From Leifsonia poae (GTDB lineage Bacteria > Actinomycetota > Actinomycetes > Actinomycetales > Microbacteriaceae): a DNA stretch of 64,000 bases. The stretch covers positions 226,526 through 290,525 of the forward strand of contig NZ_BSEN01000013.1 of the NCBI RefSeq assembly GCF_027921845.1, given 5' to 3'. Below, one piece after another: positions 8,905-17,834 of this stretch; within the stretch, counting starts at the first letter, position 1; the number at the start of each line of letters is the position of its first letter. The translations under genes and the position numbers were made by a program. The notes beneath the pieces were generated by a model, which did not search any database, was not told where the DNA came from, and saw only the letters and a list, made by a program, of their open reading frames with translations.

Positions 8905-9345
8905 TCAGCCCCGGGCGAGGAGGCGCTGCACCGCGGGCAGGTCGGGCGACGCCCAGTCCAGCGCCGCCAGCTCCGGGATGCGCACCCACTCCATGCGATC
9001 GTGGTCCGTGCTCGCCTCGGGCCGGGCATCCACGAGCTCGGCGTCGTAGCAGCTCAACGCGATCAGCCGCGTGCCGACGGCGGTGACGCTGCGGTCGAGC
9101 AGTGCGCCGACCCGGATGCCGACCCCCAGCTCTTCGCGGATCTCGCGCACCAGCGCATCCTGCGGGCTCTCGCCGGTCTCGACCTTGCCGCCGGGGAACT
9201 CCCACGTGCCTGCCGCATCCTTGCCCGGAGCGCGGCGACAGGCGAGCACACGGCCGGACGACGCGATCACGGCGCCGACGACCTCGAGCGGGCGTTCGGA
9301 CGGAGCCGCAGACTGCGGGGCGGCACGATCCGATCGGGGGCTCAC
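8905..9345 (-). CDS. Nudix hydrolase, MutT-like
   Basis: A 146-residue Nudix protein. The Nudix box is complete, from GGKVETGE through REIREELGV, with the metal-binding glutamates of REIREEL. The segment CRRAPGKDAAGTWEFPGGK before it is typical of MutT-type 8-oxo-dGTP or CTP pyrophosphohydrolases. The start at MSPRSDRAAP gives a short Ser/Pro-rich lead before the conserved VVGAVI strand; a later start near residue 20 is also possible. The gene runs opposite to the large FHA-ATPase gene, and the two 5' ends share the 145-base gap upstream. Probable nucleotide pool cleaning; exact substrate unknown. Confidence 0.9.
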   Translation of the reverse strand: MSPRSDRAAPQSAAPSERPLEVVGAVIASSGRVLACRRAPGKDAAGTWEFPGGKVETGESPQDALVREIREELGVGIRVGALLDRSVTAVGTRLIALSCYDAELVDARPEASTDHDRMEWVRIPELAALDWASPDLPAVQRLLARG

Positions 9346-9490
9346 GCGCCCATCTTGCCCTGTCAGGGCCGTTCCGGCCGTTCGCCGGCTCGGTAGGTTC
9401 GCAATCGCCCGCCCGCAGACCGGCGCACCACGCCTGAGAAGGCGGGCGCCTCACCGTAGGCTCGCGATGCCGTTCGGGGGGAGGGCAGCG

Positions 9491-12400
9491 GTGAAGCTCA
9501 AGATCACGCTCGCGTCGCGCGCGACCGCGGACCGCGATGTTCTGGTGACGGCCGACGTGACCGCGACGATCGGCGATCTCGCCCGGCACCTGGCGGCGCC
9601 CGCCGAGGGTGCGATGACGCTCCGGGTCGAGTCGCCGGCAGCACGCCGGCCCCGGGTGCTGAACCCCGCCGCCCACCTGCACGAATCCAGCCTGCGCTCG
9701 GGATGCCGCGTGGAGGTCGTTCCCGTCGGCGAGCTCCGGGCCGGCGACGAACGGGATGACGCGCCGGTGGCGCTGGTCCGGGTGCTCACCGGGCCGGAGG
9801 CCGGCCGCTCGTTCCCGCTCGCCTCGGGCGCCAACCTCGTCGGACGGGATGCGGCCGCGGACGTCCACCTCGCTGCCGACCCCGAGGTGTCCCGTCGTCA
9901 CGCGACGATCGTCGCCGGCGACTCGATCACGGTCACCGATCTCAACTCCGCCAACGGGGTGCTCGTCGACGGTGCCCTGGTGCAGCGTGCGATCGTGACG
10001 CCGTCGACACGGCTGCAGATCGGCGCCGGTGTGCTGACGGTGCTGCCGTTGAGCATGCCGGAGCCGTCGTCACACGTCGAGCCACCGTTCTTCCGGTCTC
10101 CGCGCGTCGAACCCGCCTACCGCGGCGCCTCGTTCACGCTCCCGGAGATCCCCGTTCCTCCCGACCCGCCTCGGCTGCCGTTGCTCGTGCTGCTCAGTCC
10201 TCTGCTTCTCGGGGCCGTCCTCTTCGCCCTGACACAGCAGGTCACCACCCTCGTCTTCGTCGCACTCTCACCGCTGATCATGCTCGGCACCTGGCTCGAC
10301 AACCGGCGCCAGGGCCGACGGAGACGACGGGCGGGTCGCAGCGCCTTCGAGGCGGGGATGGCGGATGCGCGTGCGCGGTCGGAGGCCGAGCGCGAGGAGG
10401 AGGTGCGTGCACGGTGTGCAGAGTCGCCGGGCACGGCCGAGGTGGCTGCCGCGATCGGCCGGCGCGACGCGCTGCTCTGGACGCGCCGGCCGGAGCACGC
10501 GACCTTCCTCGAGGTGCGGTTCGGAGTGGGGCGGCAGGCGTCGCGGTCGAGCATCCGGCTGCCGTCGACGAACGCGGGGGACGCCGCCGATTGGGCCGCA
10601 GCGCTCGCGCTGGTCGAGGATTTTGCGGAGGTGCGTCGGGGCCCCGTCGTCGAGACCTTCGAGCGAGCCGGCGCGATCGGTGTCGCCGGCGTCGGCGCGA
10701 TCGCCCGCGAAGCCGCACGTGCCCTGGTGGTGCAGCTCGCCGGCCTGCACTCGCCGGCCGACCTGGTGATCGCGGCGTTCGCCGGCGGGGATGCCGTGAA
10801 TGCGTGGTCGTGGTTGAAATGGCTTCCACATGTCGACTCACCGCACAGCCCGCTGCACGCGAACGGCCTGGTGAGCGACTACGCGGCCGGCGCGGCGCTG
10901 CTCTCGGAGCTCGAGGGACTCGTCGCCGCCCGTCGCGCTGCGGGCTCTGGTCGAGCCGCGGGGGTGCGCTCCCGCCTCGATGAGGCGGCTCCGCTCGATA
11001 ACGCACACGGCACCGGGGTCGACCAGCTGCCCGCCGTGCCGGCGATCGTCGTGGTCGTGAATCAGGAGGCGCCTGCCGACCGCGCGCGACTGGTGGCACT
11101 GGCGGACGAGGGGCCGGACTCCGGCGTGTTCGTGCTCTGGCTGGCGCCGGCGATCGAGGCGCTCCCCGCCGTCTGCCGCACGACCCTGGTGATCGATCCG
11201 GCGACGGCGCGGGCCGAGGTGCGTTTCGTGAGGGCGGGGCGCACCGTCGCACTGCAGAGCATCGAGTCGATCGACGACGTCGCCGCCGAGACCGCGGCCC
11301 GCAGTCTGGCGCCGGTCGCAGACACGGGCGCCCGCGTGCTCGACGAGTCGGATCTTCCGCGGAGCGTGTCGTTCGCCGAACTCTACGAGGGCGACGTGAC
11401 GGGCGATCCGGCGGCGATCATCCAGCGCTGGGTGAAGAACGACAGCCTCACCCGCGGGTGGATCACGGGTGTCTCGCGCGAGGCCGGACCGCTGCGTGCC
11501 GTGGTCGGCCAGGGCGCCGCCGAGGCCTTCGCTCCCGATCTGCGCGCGCACGGGCCGCACGCCCTGGTCGGGGGAACGACGGGATCGGGCAAGAGCGAAT
11601 TCCTGCAGAGCTGGATCATGGGGCTCGCGACCGAGTACTCGCCGGATCGCCTCACGTTCCTGCTCGTCGACTACAAGGGCGGCGCCGCATTCGCCGAATG
11701 CGTCGGTCTGCCGCACACGGTCGGCCTGGTCACCGACCTCACTCCGCACCTCGTGCGGCGGGCGCTCACGTCGCTCCGCGCCGAGCTGCGGCACCGCGAG
11801 CTGCTGCTGAACCGTGCCGGGGCCAAAGACCTGCTGACGCTGGAGAAGCGCAGCGATCCGGATGCCCCTCCCGTGCTCGTCATCGTCATCGACGAGTTCG
11901 CGGCTCTCGCCACCGACGTTCCGGAGTTCGTCGACGGCGTGATCGACGTGGCGCAGCGGGGGCGCTCGCTCGGTCTTCACCTGGTGATGGCCACGCAGCG
12001 GCCATCCGGCGTCATCAAGGACAGCCTGCGCGCCAATACCAACCTCAGGGTCGCCCTCCGGGTCGCCGACGAGGCGGACAGCGTGGATGTGCTGGGCGTC
12101 GCCGACGCCGCGGCGTTCGATTCCGCGGCGCCGGGGCGTGGCGCGGCCAAGCTGGGACCGGGCCGGATCGTGGACTTCCAGACCGCGTACCTCGGCGGTC
12201 GCCGCGCCTCGGCGGCCCCGGCGGCGGAGGTGCACGTTCAGGAGCTGCCGTTCGGCCCGGGTCGTCCCTGGGTCTCACCGGATGATCTCGTCCCAGCCGT
12301 CGCCGGGGACCGCGACATCGAATGCCTCGCCGATTCGATCGCCCGCGCGGCGGATGCTCGGCGGATCGAGGTGCCGCGGCGTCCGTGGCTCGATCAACTG

Positions 12401-14011
12401 CCGGCGACCGTGGACCTCCGCACGATTCGCTCCGCCGAGGACGGCCGGATCGCGGTGGGGATCGTGGATGAGCCGGAGACGCAGAGTCAGAGCCCCTTCG
12501 TGCTCGACCTCGATGTCGTCGGGACGGTGGCCGTGATCGGAGCAGGCGGCTCCGGCAAGAGCGCACTGCTGCGAACCGTGGCCGTCGCGGCTTCGACCGC
12601 CGCCGCCGCGCATCCGGTGGAGCTGTACGCCATCGACGCCGCGGGCGGCGCCCTCGGGATGCTCGAGGCCCTTCCGACCGTCGGCTCCGTCATCGACGGC
12701 GCAGACGTCGAGCGGATCACGCGGCTGCTCGCACGCCTCGACGCTCTGGTCACGGAGCGCTCGGCGGCCCTGGCAGCGGCGCGGGCGGCCTCGCTCGCCG
12801 ACTACCGGCAGACGACGGGACAGCCCGTCCCGCGCGTCATCCTGCTGCTCGACGGATTCGACGCCTTTCGTGGCGACTTCGAGTTCCGCGACGGCGGCCG
12901 GATCTTCGACCGCCTGCTCGCGCTGGCGTCGTCCGGTCGTCGGTGCGGTGTCCATCTGGTCGTGACCGCTGACCGTGCCGGTGCGTTCCCGACCGCGCTC
13001 GCCGCGACCATCGGGGAACGGCTGGTGCTCCGGCTGGCCGGCGAGACCGAGTACAGCGTGGCCGGGGTGCCCGGTGATGTGCTGACCGACGCGCCCGCCG
13101 GGCGTCTCATCGCCGGCACGCACGAGGTGCAGATCGCCGTTCCGGGCGGGAGTGGCGACCTGGCCGCTCAGTCGGTCGCGGTCGAGGCGATCGCGGAGCG
13201 GCTGCGGGCGACTGGGGTCACCGAGGCGCCGCCGATCGAGCGTCTGGGAACGCACATCCCGGCCGGCAGCCTGCCGACGACCGTCGACGGTCGGCCGACG
13301 TTCGGGGTCGCGGACGAGAGGCTGGAGCCGATCGGGCTTCCCCTGGGTGGCCTCTTCGTCGTCACCGGCCCATTCGGCTCCGGACGCACCACAGCCGTGA
13401 AGGCTGCGGTGGGAGCGATCCGCGAGGCGCGGCCGGGCATCCCGGCCTATCTGATCACCGCCAGGCGAAGCGCCCTCGTGGATGCGGCCGACTGGACCGA
13501 GTGGTCGGGCGACGGCGACCGCGGCGGCGCTGGCGATAGCGGCGCTGGCGACCGCGACGGGGCGGAGCGACTTGCCGCCCGACTGACGGAGGAGCTCGAG
13601 CGGGCCGCAGGGGAGACGGGCCCCTGGCCGCTGATCGTGATCGAGAACGTCGGGGACTTCGACGGCCACGCCGCCGAGGGACAGGTCGCCCGGCTGATCG
13701 CAGCAGCCCGCCGCGCGGGCGTGACGGTACTGGCCGAGGCCGACACCGTCACCGCTGCCGGGGCCTGGCAGATCTACTCCGAGCTGAAGACCGCTCGCGC
13801 CGGGATCGTGCTGCAGCCGGAGGAGTCCGACGGCGTCGCGTTGTTCCGTGTTCCCTTTCCTCGGGTCTCCCGCAGCGAGTTCCCCGTGGGGCGCGGGATC
13901 CTCGTGGACGGCGGGCGACTGACCCGGGTGCAGGTGGCGTTTCCCGACATCCGCGCGGAAATGCATGCGAAGGCCGGTCATCGGCTGCGGCGCCGGAGAG
14001 CGCAACAATAG
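9491..14011 (+). CDS. type VII secretion-like FtsK/SpoIIIE ATPase with FHA domain (EssC/EccC-like)
   Basis: A 1506-residue protein. Domain order: a small N-terminal beta-rich domain (1-85), an FHA domain (about 96-185, with GRDAAADVHL, SRRHATI and LNSANGVLVDG, the phosphothreonine-binding pattern), two close transmembrane helices (about 228-270), then three FtsK/SpoIIIE ATPase modules. Module 1 has a full Walker A (GGTTGSGKSE, near 694) and Walker B (VIVIDEFAAL). Module 2 has GAGGSGKSA (near 1016) but LLLDGFDAF without the DE pair. Module 3 has GPFGSGRTT (near 1292) with Arg for Lys and a weak Walker B. This matches EssC/EccC motors, where module 1 does the hydrolysis. I prefer the GTG at 9491 because GGGAGGG precedes it; an ATG at 9467 is in frame. 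A small gene follows at once. No other secretion subunits are in the window. Confidence 0.88.
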   Translation: MKLKITLASRATADRDVLVTADVTATIGDLARHLAAPAEGAMTLRVESPAARRPRVLNPAAHLHESSLRSGCRVEVVPVGELRAGDERDDAPVALVRVLTGPEAGRSFPLASGANLVGRDAAADVHLAADPEVSRRHATIVAGDSITVTDLNSANGVLVDGALVQRAIVTPSTRLQIGAGVLTVLPLSMPEPSSHVEPPFFRSPRVEPAYRGASFTLPEIPVPPDPPRLPLLVLLSPLLLGAVLFALTQQVTTLVFVALSPLIMLGTWLDNRRQGRRRRRAGRSAFEAGMADARARSEAEREEEVRARCAESPGTAEVAAAIGRRDALLWTRRPEHATFLEVRFGVGRQASRSSIRLPSTNAGDAADWAAALALVEDFAEVRRGPVVETFERAGAIGVAGVGAIAREAARALVVQLAGLHSPADLVIAAFAGGDAVNAWSWLKWLPHVDSPHSPLHANGLVSDYAAGAALLSELEGLVAARRAAGSGRAAGVRSRLDEAAPLDNAHGTGVDQLPAVPAIVVVVNQEAPADRARLVALADEGPDSGVFVLWLAPAIEALPAVCRTTLVIDPATARAEVRFVRAGRTVALQSIESIDDVAAETAARSLAPVADTGARVLDESDLPRSVSFAELYEGDVTGDPAAIIQRWVKNDSLTRGWITGVSREAGPLRAVVGQGAAEAFAPDLRAHGPHALVGGTTGSGKSEFLQSWIMGLATEYSPDRLTFLLVDYKGGAAFAECVGLPHTVGLVTDLTPHLVRRALTSLRAELRHRELLLNRAGAKDLLTLEKRSDPDAPPVLVIVIDEFAALATDVPEFVDGVIDVAQRGRSLGLHLVMATQRPSGVIKDSLRANTNLRVALRVADEADSVDVLGVADAAAFDSAAPGRGAAKLGPGRIVDFQTAYLGGRRASAAPAAEVHVQELPFGPGRPWVSPDDLVPAVAGDRDIECLADSIARAADARRIEVPRRPWLDQLPATVDLRTIRSAEDGRIAVGIVDEPETQSQSPFVLDLDVVGTVAVIGAGGSGKSALLRTVAVAASTAAAAHPVELYAIDAAGGALGMLEALPTVGSVIDGADVERITRLLARLDALVTERSAALAAARAASLADYRQTTGQPVPRVILLLDGFDAFRGDFEFRDGGRIFDRLLALASSGRRCGVHLVVTADRAGAFPTALAATIGERLVLRLAGETEYSVAGVPGDVLTDAPAGRLIAGTHEVQIAVPGGSGDLAAQSVAVEAIAERLRATGVTEAPPIERLGTHIPAGSLPTTVDGRPTFGVADERLEPIGLPLGGLFVVTGPFGSGRTTAVKAAVGAIREARPGIPAYLITARRSALVDAADWTEWSGDGDRGGAGDSGAGDRDGAERLAARLTEELERAAGETGPWPLIVIENVGDFDGHAAEGQVARLIAAARRAGVTVLAEADTVTAAGAWQIYSELKTARAGIVLQPEESDGVALFRVPFPRVSRSEFPVGRGILVDGGRLTRVQVAFPDIRAEMHAKAGHRLRRRRAQQ

Positions 14012-14063
14012 GCTGGGAGTCGCGCCGGGGGGCGCGTCATTCTCGCTCGGGGAGGGAATGCGG

Positions 14064-14339
14064 ATGTCAGATCTGAATGTCGATGCGGCACGCCTGTCAG
14101 AGGTGTCAGCGGTCATCACGAGCCGGGCGGCGCGGGTGCGGCCCGACCCATCGATGACCGAGCGAGCCGACGGAGTCCTCGGTTCGCGCGAGGTGGCAGC
14201 CGCCCTGCGCGACGGGTCTGCGCAACAGGCCACGCGCGCCCGCGTGACGGCCGACAGCCTGGTCCGGGCCGGCGCGGCGCCGGCATCGGCGGCCCGCACG
14301 TTCCTCGCCGCTGACGCGGGTCTGGCGCGCGCCTTCTGA
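14064..14339 (+). CDS. small protein downstream of the type VII ATPase, possible EspC/WXG100-like partner
   Basis: A 91-residue protein that starts 52 bases after the FHA-ATPase gene. The ATG at 14064 has GGAGGG at 7 bases, better placed than the ATG two codons before. The sequence starts [17 protein letters not shown] and is mostly helical and alanine-rich, with a likely helix-turn-helix hairpin and no WxG. Proteins of the ESX-associated EspC type start in a similar way (a short strand, then a long helix). Position next to the secretion motor suggests a substrate or adaptor. The similarity is weak and by eye, so the role is inference. Confidence 0.6.
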   Translation: MSDLNVDAARLSEVSAVITSRAARVRPDPSMTERADGVLGSREVAAALRDGSAQQATRARVTADSLVRAGAAPASAARTFLAADAGLARAF

Positions 14340-14364
14340 CGAGCACCAATGCCAGGATGAGGGG

Positions 14365-14907
14365 GTGACCGACTCTCAGGCCCCCTCCGCTCTGCTCGTC
14401 ATCGATCTGCAGCGGGGAGTGCTCGTCGACTGCTTCGACGCCGACGGCGTCGTGCGCCGCACGGCTGCTCTCGTCGACCGTGCACGGGCATCCGGGGTGC
14501 CGGTGGTGTGGGTGCAGGACGGCGTGGACTTCCCGCCCGGCACCGACGGCTGGCAGCTGGCCGCAGGGCTCGAACGGGTCGACGACGAGCCCCTGATCCA
14601 CAAGAACTATCGCGACGCCTTCGTGGAGACGGAACTCGACGAGGTGCTCGAGGCGGCCGACATCGCCCGGCTCGTGATCGCGGGTGCTCAGTCGGACTAC
14701 TGCGTGCGCACGACGGCCCAGAGCGCGGCCGTGCGGGGCTACGACGTGACCCTGGTGAGCGACGCGCACACCACGGCCGATGCCGAGTGGGACGGCGTGA
14801 CGATCAGTGCAGAGCAGATCGTCGCCCACACCAATCGGTACTTCTCCGGCCTGCAGTATCCGGGCCAGCTCTTCGGTGTCACTGCCCACGACGTCGTGCC
14901 GCTCTGA
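14365..14907 (+). CDS. cysteine hydrolase, isochorismatase family
   Basis: A 180-residue isochorismatase-like hydrolase. The catalytic triad is visible: Asp in LLVIDLQRG, Lys in [10 protein letters not shown] and Cys in [11 protein letters not shown]. The tail carries the usual [10 protein letters not shown] and the HTNRYF segment. The family includes nicotinamidases, isochorismatases and N-carbamoyl amidases; the substrate is not fixed by these motifs. The start is a GTG with GAGGGG close ahead. The gene lies 25 bases after the small secretion-associated gene but need not belong to it. Confidence 0.88.
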   Translation: MTDSQAPSALLVIDLQRGVLVDCFDADGVVRRTAALVDRARASGVPVVWVQDGVDFPPGTDGWQLAAGLERVDDEPLIHKNYRDAFVETELDEVLEAADIARLVIAGAQSDYCVRTTAQSAAVRGYDVTLVSDAHTTADAEWDGVTISAEQIVAHTNRYFSGLQYPGQLFGVTAHDVVPL

Positions 14908-14926
14908 GCTGCCGCACGAGCCCGGG

Positions 14927-14949
14927 GGCTAGAGCAGCGGCTAGAGCAG
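14927..14949. repeat. 12-base-period tandem repeat carrying a duplicated stop codon
   Basis: GGCTAGAGCAG occurs twice with a period of 12 bases. The second copy holds the TAG stop of the leftward DUF1905 gene and the first gives another in-frame TAG four codons later, so termination is doubled. Confidence 0.7.
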
Positions 14950-15243
14950 GGTCTCGATCCCGATCCGCACGACATCGCCGAGGCCGACGCCCTCCGCACG
15001 GCGCACCGACCCCTTGATGGCCACGGTGTAGGCACCGTCGGCCGACTCGGGGAAGATCGACGTCGACCATCGCGAGCTCCCGAGCGTCACCATCGCCTTG
15101 ACGGAGCCGAATCCCGCCGGAGGATGCGGCTGGTCACGGATCTCCTGAGAGATGTCGAGTGGGAGACGCGCGAAGACCCAGAGGTCTCTGCGCGCCTCCC
15201 AACGCCACAGGTCTGCCTCGAACTCGTACCGGATGCCCGCCAT
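14941..15243 (-). CDS. DUF1905 domain protein
   Basis: A 100-residue protein made of a single DUF1905 domain: the YEFEADLWRWE start, a central FGSVKAMVTLGSSRWSTSIFP strand pair and the YTVAIKGSVRRAEGVGLGDVVRI end fit the family. DUF1905 proteins fold as small beta-barrels of unknown biochemical role. Length is normal for the single-domain form; some relatives carry an extra YdeI-like part that is missing here. It lies between the cysteine hydrolase and the phytase-like gene, with no visible operon. Confidence 0.82.
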   Translation of the reverse strand: MAGIRYEFEADLWRWEARRDLWVFARLPLDISQEIRDQPHPPAGFGSVKAMVTLGSSRWSTSIFPESADGAYTVAIKGSVRRAEGVGLGDVVRIGIETLL

Positions 15244-15285
15244 ACGCCCACTCTGCCGCAGACCTCCGACCTCGTACAGGCCGCG

Positions 15286-16956
15286 TCAGCGCGTGTAGAC
15301 ACCCTTCGGCGTGACGAACAGCGAGACCGTCGCCGTGCTGTTCGCGTCGCCGACCCGTGTCGTATCGATCACGAGGTACTCGCCGTCGTCCTGCTGCCCG
15401 TTCGGGAGCACCTTCGCGTGGAGCTGCCACGGTGCGGCGGCATTGGAGACACCGTCGATGCCGAAGTCGTTGTCGTTGCTGACGACGAGCGTCTTGCCGC
15501 CGTCCGTCGTCGCCACGCCCTCGACCTTGTCGTGACCGAAGAATCCACCGGTCGGATCGAGCTTGGTGACCAGGGCTCCCAGGTCGACGCCGGTCTTCTT
15601 GGCGACCGGGGTGATGCCGACCGATGCGAGGGCAGCCGTCGCACCCGCGGTGTCCGCATCTCCGACGAAGGCGTCGATGCTCCGGCTCGACGCTCCGACG
15701 AGCAGACCGCCCTTCGCCGCGTCGTAGTGGGCGCCGCTGACCGTGGAGGCCGGGCCGACATCCGTCGCCTTCGCGATGTCGATCGCGTACAGCTGCTTGA
15801 AGGCGTTCGGCTCGAACGTGCCGTCGCGCTCGTCGACGATGAAGCGCGTGTTCGAGAGCGCCGTGATCTCGCTCACCGCGCCGGCGTTCTTCTTCGGGTC
15901 GGTGAGCAGGTACAGGTATTCGTGGGTCCGGTGGTCCTTCAGACCGTACGTGACGATCCGCAGTGTCGTGACGGTGGCGGGCTTGGCCGTCAGATCGGGT
16001 GTCTGCAGGGCGGACTGCATCATCCCGACCAGCGTCGAGCCGTCCGGAGTGATCGTCAGGCCCTCCATGCCCTTGTTCGGCACGCGCATGGCCAGCTCCG
16101 CGGGCAGACCCTGGCCGAACGGCGACAGCCGCTCGAGCTGCCGGCCGTTGCGGTCGAAGTGCGTGATGAACGGTCCGTACTCGTCCGACACCCAGAACGT
16201 GCCGTCCTTGAGTGCGACAAGGCCTTCCGAGTCGTAGCCGTTGGGGCTCGCCGCAAGCGGTGCGCCGTCGAGCCCGACGATCGATTCGCCGGTGTTCGCC
16301 TGCGTGTTGACCCGGCCGTTGTACGGCGAGCCGTCGCCGGCGCGCAGCGGGATGGTGCGCTCCAGCCGGGCCTGGCCGTCGACGAGGCGGAACCGACCGA
16401 TGGCGGGGTCGAAGGCCGGGAGCGGCTCGATCTTGGTGACACCGTCGGGAGCGGTCACGTTCGGACCGCGGTCGGTCAGGCCGTAGAACTCGTCCGCCGA
16501 GCCGGGCACGGGAGCCAGCGACGACCCGTACGCGCCACCGGTGATGGCGACGCCGCCGATCGTGGCGAGGGAGGGGAGATGCGTCGTGTAGAGCTTCACC
16601 GCGTCATTGACGGTATAGCTGAACGAGTCGACACCGGTGAACCCGGCCTGCGGAACGTAGCGGAAGGTGCCGTCCGCATTGAGAGCGAGGGAACCGTGGG
16701 CCGGGGTGGTGTGCGACACGATCGCGGCGGACGAGCCGTGGTCGTTGCGCAGGATGCTCGTGCGAGCATCGAACGTGCGTCCGGCGGTCAGCAGGTACGC
16801 GTCGTCGACGGCGGAAGCCGGGGACGATCCGTGGCCCGCTGACGCGCCGACGGCGGGGGACGCCGGGGCCGCGAAGGCGGCGCCGCCCGCGAACAGCGAC
16901 AGGGCGACACCGCCCGCCACAACGGCGCCGACGGTGGAGGTGACGGAACGGTTCAT
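15286..16956 (-). CDS. secreted phytase-like esterase with an Ig-like N-terminal module
   Basis: A 556-residue exported protein. The start MNRSVTSTVGAVVAGGVAL is a signal peptide with cleavage after AFA near residue 30, and AAAGGAACCTCGG lies before the ATG. Residues ~50-120 form a cadherin/Ig-like repeat (DDAYLLTAGRTFDA..., DGTFRYVPQAGFTGVDSFSYTV). The remainder is the esterase-like domain of phytase (PF13449 type), a beta-propeller with FYGLTDRGPN, the WVSDEYGPFI loop and NKGMEGLTITPDG. Family members are extracellular hydrolases of phosphate esters or related compounds; activity here is inferred. No anchor signal is seen at the C-terminus, so it is probably released or loosely bound. Monocistronic as far as visible. 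Confidence 0.87.
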   Translation of the reverse strand: MNRSVTSTVGAVVAGGVALSLFAGGAAFAAPASPAVGASAGHGSSPASAVDDAYLLTAGRTFDARTSILRNDHGSSAAIVSHTTPAHGSLALNADGTFRYVPQAGFTGVDSFSYTVNDAVKLYTTHLPSLATIGGVAITGGAYGSSLAPVPGSADEFYGLTDRGPNVTAPDGVTKIEPLPAFDPAIGRFRLVDGQARLERTIPLRAGDGSPYNGRVNTQANTGESIVGLDGAPLAASPNGYDSEGLVALKDGTFWVSDEYGPFITHFDRNGRQLERLSPFGQGLPAELAMRVPNKGMEGLTITPDGSTLVGMMQSALQTPDLTAKPATVTTLRIVTYGLKDHRTHEYLYLLTDPKKNAGAVSEITALSNTRFIVDERDGTFEPNAFKQLYAIDIAKATDVGPASTVSGAHYDAAKGGLLVGASSRSIDAFVGDADTAGATAALASVGITPVAKKTGVDLGALVTKLDPTGGFFGHDKVEGVATTDGGKTLVVSNDNDFGIDGVSNAAAPWQLHAKVLPNGQQDDGEYLVIDTTRVGDANSTATVSLFVTPKGVYTR

Positions 16957-17201
16957 CCGAGGTTCCTTTCGACTCACTGGTCCCAGCGGTCGCCGAGCCA
17001 GCGGGAGTCTGCTCGCCGGCGGTGGCCGGCGGACGTACACACGGTGTCCGTTACGCGCTTGTCCCCTGAACGCGGGGTGAAGTGATGGCGCGCGGCACCC
17101 AGCGCCGTGCGCACCCACGCCGCGCGGCGGACGGAACGGCCGCATCTCGGACAGAATGGTCTCAGGGCGGCGCAGTCCTCGCCGCCGCGAGAAGGAGACG
17201 G

Positions 17202-17825
17202 ATGCGCTGGCCGAACTGGTTCCGCAAGCGGGCAGCGACGCCCCGCGTGCGCCCGTTCGACGAGGATGCGCTCACGGAGACCGCTCCACCGACCCTCGAG
17301 CAATCCGTCGAGGAGGGCATGCTCCTCGCGGACTACGCGACGAGGATGGCCGTCAAGAATCACATCGTCGTCGACACCATCCAGCAGGGCAACCCGTTCG
17401 AGCCGTCCCGGCACACGAAGCAGGCTGCTGAAATGCTCGAGGAGCTCGCCGACGAGCAGGACCAGGCCGCCGAGCGTGCGGCCGAGGCGCGACGCGCGGT
17501 CACCGGCCTGCTCGGCGACGCCATGCATCCTCACGACTATCGAGACGTCGATGTCGCCAATCTGCGGCTGCGCGAAGAGGCCGCCCATGCTCTCGCCGAC
17601 GCGTTGCGCGCGCGAGCCTCCTCGGAGTCCGAATTGCTATCCATCGTGGAGCGCGCGCGTGCTGACGCGTGGCACGAGGTCGGCCAGGCGATCGAGGCAT
17701 CGCTCGACGCCTTCTCCGGGGCAGAAGCGCTCAAGGCGAACTACGAGGAGGAGCGACCGGGGCGCCTCCGGCTGCTCATCGCGCGCGACCTGGCCAAGCT
17801 CGAGGAGGAGCGCGGCGGATACTGA
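17202..17825 (+). CDS. hypothetical coiled-coil protein
   Basis: A 207-residue soluble protein that I do not recognise. The ATG is preceded by GAAGGAGA at a good distance. The N-terminus is basic and Trp-rich (MRWPNWFRKR), followed by an acidic segment. Residues ~70-110 are strongly charged and heptad-like (EELADEQDQAAERAAEARRA), consistent with a coiled coil, and further helices follow. No transmembrane helix, signal peptide, cysteine or catalytic motif is visible. Codon use resembles that of neighbours, so it looks like a native gene. It converges with the lipase-maturation-like gene with only nine bases between them. Confidence 0.75.
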   Translation: MRWPNWFRKRAATPRVRPFDEDALTETAPPTLEQSVEEGMLLADYATRMAVKNHIVVDTIQQGNPFEPSRHTKQAAEMLEELADEQDQAAERAAEARRAVTGLLGDAMHPHDYRDVDVANLRLREEAAHALADALRARASSESELLSIVERARADAWHEVGQAIEASLDAFSGAEALKANYEEERPGRLRLLIARDLAKLEEERGGY

Positions 17826-17834
17826 CCTGCCCGC

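Noticed and set aside
6686..9049. Plus-strand open frame of 787 codons across the DUF1611 and alcohol dehydrogenase genes
   Set aside because: It is antisense to two well-supported enzymes and has an Arg/His-rich, domain-free product.
16974..17588. 204-codon minus-strand frame opposite the coiled-coil protein gene
   Set aside because: Its sequence is Arg/Leu-rich without motifs, while the plus-strand frame has a strong ribosome binding site and ordinary codon use.
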